Source: Solen grandis (lineage: Eukaryota; Mollusca; Bivalvia; Adapedonta; Solenidae). From it: a stretch of 64,000 bases of DNA. The stretch spans positions 55,187,741 to 55,251,740 of the forward strand of contig CM037791.1 in NCBI GenBank assembly GCA_021229015.1, written 5' to 3'. Every line of letters starts with the position of its first letter. The stretch's first letter is position 1. Of the stretch, positions 56,203-64,000 are shown in pieces. The notes beneath the pieces were generated by a model. That model saw only the letters and a list, made by a program, of their open reading frames with translations, was not told the DNA's origin and did no database searches. The position numbers were made by a program, and so were the translations under genes.

Positions 56203-58485
56203 CACATTACACCTGACCCACTGAAGGTCTGCTGATTTATGGATTCTTTGTACAGTGTTCCCTTCTGTTTGGGCCTCCCTATCTCAACATATCAATCCCG
56301 AGCCATCCCAAGTGAAATTTCACACTTAGAGAAATATCTTAAAGATAAGGGCAAAATATATTTGACAGGTTTTAGCCTTACGAATGTTTTGGCACATTAT
56401 AAAGCCGGAGTATTGCTGGGCTGTTATCAAACCCCCTGGCCAGCTGACGCAAGTAAACAGACAGTTGGGTCTGACTTTGTATCCCTCCCTTTCTCCTCAA
56501 ACCCTTGTCTTTGTGACACATGAAATATAACCCAACCCCTGAAAAGAATGAAGCAATGAAGCACTTACAAGTATCTAAATGCCAAAAAAATATTTCAAAG
56601 AGATACATTTCTACTCATGGGCTTACATTTGAAATTGCAATTAAAATAACAAAAGAAACTCGAGTTCTGAAATTCAGACCATATAAACTTGTAATTTCCC
56701 TCTTCTCTTAAAATTCAAAATGGAAATCATACAGGTGTGTGATTTTTGCTCAGGTTTACACATTTCATTATTTCAGAATATTGTATAAATGTAACATGGA
56801 TTTAAGGACCCCCAAAAAAAACACAGCGGGAAATTACATTCTCTGTCAATTAGCACATATACAGGTCCTAGAAACTAAAGTCTAACTCCAGTCAGTTTGA
56901 ATCAAACAGCCCGTTCTATCAATAATTTCTTTTCCAGCTCTGAAGTGTCCCTAGATTTGACAAATTATTGCCAGGTGTCAAACTGAACTATGTTACAAAT
57001 GATTTACATGCAGTTACCTTAGTAGAACGTTGAATGTTCAAAAATGTTCTAAACGTGTTTCCTATTTGTGTAAACCTTGTCATAGATTTAAACGCAAAGT
57101 CGATGCAAAATATGAAGGTGACTGATAACATAGCTCTATCGCTAAGGAATATGCCTTCATGTTATTCAAATTTCACAGCACGATTGCAAACAATTGCGTA
57201 AAATTCTAAATCAATATGCTACAATTGCCAGAGCGTCTCCAGGTTTCCCGCAGTGCACTAATAATCTTAAAAAAAAGGTTCAATAAAACTTGTTTTATTT
57301 TCAGAGTCTTAAAGGATGTGAACAAAAAGAAGAGACGTTATACAAGTCCTTGCAAGAACAGAAAACAAAACCTGGCTGCTATAGGGCGATAGCTTAACCC
57401 TTGCTGTATGCTTCTAGTATATCTACCGCTGCTAATAATGCTTTTCATCTCTCCAATAAGATGGTATTACTTAACATCTGGGAGACTACACTAGTCATTC
57501 CTCAATTCAATCACTTGTTCGACCTGATCTATGCTGGCAATGGACCACAGTAAGGCTTTTTAAGTGCAAGAGATGATACTCAATACTGAATCAGGTCATT
57601 TAATCCCCTTAAAATCTTACAAATAATTTCATATGCATTCCTATTTCAATGAATTTGAGATGATCATGCTAAAAAGTTAATGCTTAATTTGAAAACTTTA
57701 ACAAGAGTTCTTACAAACATTCTAAAAAATAGAGACTCTGAGTAATTCGACAGTCATGCGTGAAGTTTTCTACTTTTTTGCTATTCTTCACTGTCACTTG
57801 TATCTGAAAGGAAGCAACTTGCTTAAACACGACAAGAGCAAGAATTACTTTCAGTCTGATTGGGCTTAACTGTGTATGGTAGACCACGGAGCAAAAAAGG
57901 GTGTATAAGATTGGCTCAGGGTTGTACCCAGTGTTGACAATGCCACAATTGAAAGTGTCTGATAGCCTTCCTTCTGTACACATGCTGAGGAACATATTGA
58001 TTTGTGCTGGCTACCTACATCTGCTGTTTTACTGACTGGTGAATCATGCATACAGACAAGATCAGTGAGCACGCCAATATGTCAAGCTTAAGTTCATAAA
58101 TATACAGTCTCTATCTCATATTTCATCCCTCAGAACTTATCAAATTCTGCCCATAAATTCATCCTTGCAATTCTACCGGAATATATAAATATTAGTGAAA
58201 AACATCCAGTCTGTGGTGGATATACATGTGTATAAACTAACAATGCAGCTCGCTTCTTTGCCACCCAGCCTTTTAGAAATTGTGTCAACTACTGGTGAGT
58301 AATTATTGGATGTCAATAAGCTGCTGTAACAATAGCTAGAAACTTAACAATGATTGCTGTTTCTGCTAGGGGCGGACCCATGCAGTTATACATTGTTACT
58401 AATATTGTTTGTAACAGAGTTGCAGATACCACTGTAAACATTCAGGTTGATAGGTATTGAGATGTTTCTGTAATATAAACCTTTT
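56203..58485. other. Low-repeat non-coding DNA
   Basis: No recognised motif. The ORF at 56239-56523 (94 codons) has a plausible ATG but no known domain and poor context; it cannot be supported as a gene. Confidence 0.45.
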
Positions 58486-58617
58486 TTAAGGTAAAGTCCC
58501 TGTAAAGGTTCCGCTACACTTTGGATCCCATGGCCTTTCACTAAGATAACGAAGGTTTCCTAATATTTTATTAAGATACCGAAATTTAGCAAAACCATTA
58601 CAGGGACTTTACCTTAA
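58486..58617. mobile_element. TTAA-ended MITE (132 bp, perfect 20-bp TIR)
   Basis: TTAAGGTAAAGTCCCTGTAA at 58486-58505 is the exact reverse complement of 58598-58617. The interior is non-coding. TTAA is outermost at both ends. Confidence 0.85.
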
Positions 58618-61547
58618 TTGAACAACAAAATACATAATATAAAGTGAAAAAAAAAATCTAGATTAATTCTGCCTGAAGCATTTTTTTTTTTTCTTTTTTT
58701 TTGGCATTAAAATGTTGACCAAATACAGACCCCCCCCCCCCCCATCAATAACGGGACCGACAATCAACAATTAGAGAGTTAAGGGCACTTTAATCATAGA
58801 TCTACGACCTTCTGAATTTGCATGATTAACAAAGAATTAGTTATATTTTGATTTTTTTCCCAAATAAACACAAACAAGGGTATAAGAACAGTCCACATGG
58901 CCAAGTTTGTGTGAAAGGTCTGTTGTAACCAGATTAAAAGTCACAACATGGATCTACCCTCTACAAAAAGAATGCTTACGGTTTAGTGACAAAATGCATA
59001 AGGGGCCATAGATAAACCCCTAATTTTGAATACCTCCAATATTTTTATGACACAGAAATTTATAAAAAATTCATTGATAACCACTAAAGAGAACTGTTCA
59101 GCATGAAGTTTCAGACCATGCAATTGTAATGAGGGACTGTTCTTTAAGTGATGAGTGGAAACATCCCCTACTGATGAAATTGCCTGTGGCTGCATGGTAG
59201 GACCCTGCGATATCAATGAACTATTGATTGCATTCCACATCTGACAGTTTCTGATTTTATGACCTGACTGACTGGCCAATGCTTCTGAACAAATTCCCTC
59301 ACATATTTTTTTTTTGTTCAATTTCATTTTTTTTTATCGGAATTGCGTGTCTGACGTGGATCTCGGAGATCATCTCTCGACCGGTCTGATCTAACCGCAT
59401 GCATAATCTGTCTAAAGTGGAACCCCAAGAATCAAAGTTACATGTCAGTGTGTGCGAGCTGACATGAACACAAATGCCAACATGAACCCATAAATGTAAA
59501 TTTGTTTAATCAATACCGAAATCAATTGGTCGGTTTCAGGAAAATTAGAGACAGTCACTTGAGCAGCTTCCCAGCGAGACAATGTAGAGCAATACAGCAT
59601 GCCAATGATGGCAGGGAGATCTTAACAAAATTTGTTAAAAAAAAAATCTTTGTAGCACTTTGATTCTGAAATATTGAGAATTAAGAGAGTTATATAACAT
59701 GATATTAAAATACTTTATAAGAAACTGATCTAGCAAGGTGATGAAACATTTGGTATTTTCCAGAAATCTTTCCTCTATATCATAAAAAAAAAAATTTGAT
59801 TTTTTTTTTAATTTAGAAAATTCCATAATGTTGATGGCAACAAAAAAGTGCAAGAATCATCATTGGATCATAACTGCATACTGAAAGATTGGTGACTAAT
59901 TAAATCCACCATGAAACTTTATCTAATACTTGAAAAGACTACTTGGACTACAAGCCTTGATCTTGCTAAAAAAGTTGTCAACACTAGATATCACCAACTA
60001 TCATATACTGCAAATAAAACACTGCCTTACTGACATACAGGGTCCTTCCTGACTTGACAACTGTCAGAAAACTGGTAAATGATTCAAGTGTTTCGACCAT
60101 AAATCAAACATGAGACACCATTACTCTGCTCCGATTTCGCTGTATTTGAAAAACATGAAACTAGATCAAACAGAAACCCTGGGTACAAATGTGTTGTATA
60201 TATTAAATAGTAATAAAGTAGGTCCGCCATTAAATTCACTAGTCGATGATCAAACAGAAGTAACTGACAGATTGGGATAATAGCTGGACTAGACCAAGGT
60301 TTCTTTTAGATCATATATGTGACATTGTGGGAAATATGGAGTCCTGTGCTGGCTGAAGCAGTGTCAGGGTTTACTTTTCAATTGACCAGCATTTTGATTT
60401 TGTTACCCATAAATGAAGCACTGTTTACTTAAAATTAAACATATGTACTTTGTTTTCATTAAATATGCAATGAATAATTGAATAATAGAATCAAATTATT
60501 TGTTAATATAAAAATACAAGTACAAATACCCCATCTAAAAATGGCAAACATTTGATAGTCTTATTTAATGAAATTAAATGCTTCCTTGAACTGTATAATG
60601 TAACATGATATTTGCATCAACAGAAAAACATTACAATTAGGAGGGACAGCAGAAACCATGGTTTTGGTTGCGGTGATTCTATGGTATCAAGTGATCCAAG
60701 GGCCCGTGGAACACCACCAAGTTTTCTAGGGATATGACTCAGGTGCACACAGAGACCAGCTCATAAGTGGTCAAAACAAAAGGGGGACTGCTCTGTACTC
60801 TATGATCCAAAGCTTGCCTTTCTTCATCGGCAACAAAAACACAGCCAACACAAAATCCGACCCTAAAATGAATGCCAGACCCCAGATATCTATACAAGTG
60901 GGGTCGAGTAGTCAATGACCCAAATCAACAACTTATCTGATTTCCACTGCGATTAGACAGAGAACAGAGGGAGAATCAAGTTAGCTCTTTTTTCTTCCTT
61001 CTGACATTACAGCACAGGTTTCATAAACATTCAGAGTCCCTAAAAAAGCGGAGGTCTGCTATTATATTTGATCATTTGAAGCCGGTTGAAACAGCAGTAA
61101 TTAACCCACAATGCTGTGGCTACATTAGGCTCTATCTGAGACAATCAATTTGTAATCTACAACCAGTGCGGGAGTGCACTACAGAAATAACGTTACAACT
61201 GATATAAAACGAGTCCTATTTATCTTGCAGCGATCATCGAGATACAGAACGCTTCATAATCTGGATCTCTGTTTGTGGTCTTTGTTTCAAATCACAACCA
61301 TGGACAACTGTCTTGGCTTTTTAATTTGATAGTTCTTAAATTAATACAAGAATTATTGACCCTGAAAGAAACACCCATTTTTCTTTTTTAGTGTTGTTTT
61401 TTTTCGCCTATCTACATGGGAAAAAAATTTTAAGCTGACTTAAGACACTAATTGTTCCCCTTTCTTCAAAAATAATTTCATATTGTGACATTCACTGTAG
61501 AACAGCTTAAAGAAATAACTTTGATATTAACTCTGTATATCCATTGT
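58618..61547. other. Low-repeat non-coding DNA
   Basis: T and C homopolymers at 58680-58745. A comparatively complex, repeat-free stretch at 61070-61250 has TAATTA and CAATCAATTT sites. No supported ORF. Confidence 0.45.
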
Positions 61548-61789
61548 TTAACCCTGTCTCTCATATAGACTCATTTTGATGCCCTCAATAGGTACCACAT
61601 AAAGCCTGATCTGCAGAAAACCACAGTTAAACCATATCAAATTTAATTATAAAGTCCTCATTTCCAGACCACTGAGGAGCAGCGAACAGCATAAAACCTA
61701 ATCAGCCTGCGAGTTACTCGCAGGCTGATCTGGTTTTATGCTGTTCGCATAGGTCTTTTCATGGTTTCCTCTATGAGGGAAAGGGTTAA
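61548..61789 (-). mobile_element. TTAA-flanked MITE with central palindrome (copy 2)
   Basis: Reverse complement of the 4201-4443 element with few differences. It starts TTAACCCTGTCTCTCATATA, has the central CGAACAGCATAAAACC ... GGTTTTATGCTGTTCG palindrome, and ends ATGAGGGAAAGGGTTAA. Confidence 0.88.
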
Positions 61790-61999
61790 CTATCCTGGGC
61801 AGAAAGTATTACTCAACAATGCTCAAGATCTATTAAATCTCAAATCTCTGAAGTTTGCTTTTTTTTTTTTAAACTTGACAGGAAATGAGCACCTACTGGT
61901 AGCAGTGCCTTTATGGTACAAATAAGACTATAAGCATCTAATTTGGGCATTTCTATCACAGGAAAGTATTAGAGAAGAGGCCAGGAATAGGGCAATGAC
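61790..61999. other. Non-coding, no feature seen
   Basis: Includes an 11-base T run; nothing else stands out. Confidence 0.5.
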
Positions 62000-62240
62000 T
62001 TGTTCCCTGTGTGCTTATAAACCTTCAAGGCTGTGTTGACAGTGGTGTGTTTGTCCACTTGCCCCGACTTGGTGATTAGGCCACAAAAACAGTGCACCTG
62101 AGGCTAGACACACATCTTATCTGTGACTTATCTGACCAGCATAAATCACAACAGGTCAAGTCCACTCCACCTCCCTTTATGTCAAGGGTCAATCCTCCTG
62201 TCCATCCGGCCAGAGTAGCATCTCTCTGACCACTGGCCTA
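62000..62240. promoter_or_regulatory. Enhancer-like block (speculative)
   Basis: Repeat-free and more GC-balanced than its neighbours. It has CTTATCTGTGACTTATCTGA (two GATA-type sites), CACCTG, AGGCCACAAAAAC and ATCGATTGTTCAC. Only motif density supports this; no gene is seen next to it. Confidence 0.25.
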
Positions 62241-64000
62241 TCGATTGTTCACATCTCTACAGGAGTGGTGAAGAGAAAATCTATATACCTGTATATTTTC
62301 CGCACTGAATTCCTACAGGGTGTTAGCAGACCTAGATCAGCCTGAGAGGAGATTTAACAATCACATCATAATTGTCACCATGGTGACAAGGAGATGTGAA
62401 CAGTTCAAAACCTGATAAGCCTGCAAGAAAGTGTAAACCGGCTATATCAAGTACCTGGATAGATTGTGTGTACTGAAAACTAGTATACAGGGTTTGAGAC
62501 TTGAATCTGAAGAATAGCTTTACATTCAAATGATGAGAACCTGGCTTGACTTTAAAATGCTTTTATCACAAGTGTTCAATTAATGTAGCTGATTGCAATC
62601 TTATTTCTGAAATTACCATGACATATAATGGCATGTTTTACTATCATATTTGCATTAAAATCAGTGTTGCAAGGAAATGTGTTCTTATCCTAAATCAAAT
62701 TTAAATTAGACATGATTCAATTTCATATGTATGAAAATTGGCGGTATATAAGAAGATGCAGATTGATGTGCATTCAAAAATGTGAAGGACAGAAAAGCTA
62801 ATCTGCGAGAAAAGCATGACAAGGCGATATGAACTTTTTTTTTAACCCCGAAATCTCAACTGCTTTATAAAAAGTGCATATAGTTAAATGGCAATTATAT
62901 ATTTTATGTTTTCAAATTATGAATGAATAAATTATCTGGAAACCAGCATTACAACAGACACATATAAACCAAGTTAAAATAAAGTTTGAGGATCAAAGAT
63001 TAATTCACAGATATCGCATAGCAACCATATTTTTTTCCTTCAACCATTAGCCTCTTAGCCCCTAAATGTCTTGTTTTGCACTTGTTGCCCTCGTTTTTAA
63101 TGATTTTGAAAACCAAGATAAACGGCTCAAAATATCCGTAGAAATCAGGAAGAGTGGCCAACTGCAACTTGTCAGTATCAGTCAGATGCTTGGCATGGAC
63201 ATGTAAACACTCAGATACATGTGTGAAGCAACCATCTGGATGACTCAGATTATCAGCTATGGTGTAATGGTAAGTGTTAATGTCAGACCTAGCCCGCTTT
63301 GTCTTCCTGCTGGAGTCTTTATCTCACTTTACAGCTGAGATGTACATGTATACACTTGAAACAGGCCAAGGAGGGGAAGCACTGTTCTATTTTTTATTTT
63401 TTTTTATCCCTTAAAAATACATCGTAATTCAGACAAATGGTGACTTTTCCCTCCTCTCACTTCATCACAATAATAAACTAGCTAGATACACTTTCAACCA
63501 TTTATATTATATTCAAGTACTGACTAACCTGAAATGAATTATTACCTAAATAATAACAATAATTGTTAAGGAATGAAATATTTGGGATTTTTTATTCCAG
63601 AAACAATATTAAAATTCACCCTTAAGTATTTAAGTTTTACTTAGCGCTAAGAATTGTTGGTGGAATTCGACCCTAATCTCATATGCCCAATTTTCACTAA
63701 AAAATTCTTTAAAACTTATAAAATATACAATTTCACAAAAATTGCTGTATACCCTACATTTCGCAACCCTCAAAAATGTGTGAAGAAGGGAGAGGTGAGC
63801 AACTGCCTCCTCTACTATACCTATCATACTAGTAGGCTAACAGCCTCTTCATCAGCTTTCTGAGTAAAAAAAAAATTGCTTGCCACAAATAAATTTCAGA
63901 GTTATGAGCTGTAAAAAGGGTTTGGTTGAGAAGTAATTTCTCACACACTCTAAAAAATGTACTTGCACCTGTGTGCCTAACACTTCGCTTTGAAAATTCA
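62241..64000. other. Non-coding to window end
   Basis: AT-rich unique sequence. Short ORFs at 62332-62529 and 63654-63863 have no recognised motif. Confidence 0.45.

Noticed and set aside
56239..56523. 94-codon ORF as a gene
   Set aside because: No homology recognised; length is within chance for this composition.
58983..59327. 114-codon minus-strand ORF
   Set aside because: Begins in a homopolymer-rich stretch and shows no motif; chance ORF.

Overview
The window looks like nuclear DNA of a lophotrochozoan animal, most likely a bivalve mollusc. It is AT-rich and intron/intergenic-like, with no bacterial gene density or ribosome-binding sites. It carries a non-LTR retrotransposon, a Tc1 element, several tRNA-derived SINEs and many TTAA-flanked miniature elements. 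Repeats whose ends read CTCACCTGAG ... CTCAGGTGAGCTAAAA, filled with tandem TGACCTACTGACCTAC-type units, are from memory typical of clams; this was not checked by search. There is one 100-base assembly gap.

Layout. 1-4003: 3' part of a broken L1/Tx1-like LINE, its 3' UTR, a poly(A), then an 88-base segment with its own AATAAA and second poly(A), as in 3' transduction. 4201-7843: a TTAA palindromic MITE, a pair of diverged repeats, and a CTCACCTGAG element containing an 811-bp near-identical duplication. 7844-16740: low-information DNA with SINEs, short dispersed repeats and a tandem repeat block. 16748-16885 (minus): the best host-gene signal, a 46-codon first coding exon ending at a GTAAGT donor. 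17265-19048: a degenerate GGCCGAT repeat and a second CTCACCTGAG element. 19555-21193 (to 21442): an element with about 150-bp inverted ends around a small minus-strand ORF resembling the P2X7 cytosolic zinc-binding domain. 21450-25265: an old tandem segmental duplication whose two copies differ by insertions and each hold an exon-like block with splice sites. 26270-26369: gap. 28319-29690: a 69-bp minisatellite open on both strands. 33056-33760: a cluster of inverted-repeat elements, including a perfect 34-bp hairpin. 36043-37522: a Tc1-like transposon with a dead transposase. 41160-53535: SINEs, CTCACCTGAG elements, a TTAA MITE, ~150-bp TGACCTTGACC arrays and a probable solo-LTR-like insertion. 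53540-64000: mostly low-repeat non-coding DNA with two more TTAA MITEs and an enhancer-like block.

No complete multi-exon host gene can be read. The strongest leads are the long-inverted-repeat element carrying the P2X7-C-like ORF, the modular CTCACCTGAG family that shares ends but swaps internal arrays (one array spreads RFX X-box palindromes), and the several unrelated families that share TTAA-type ends.
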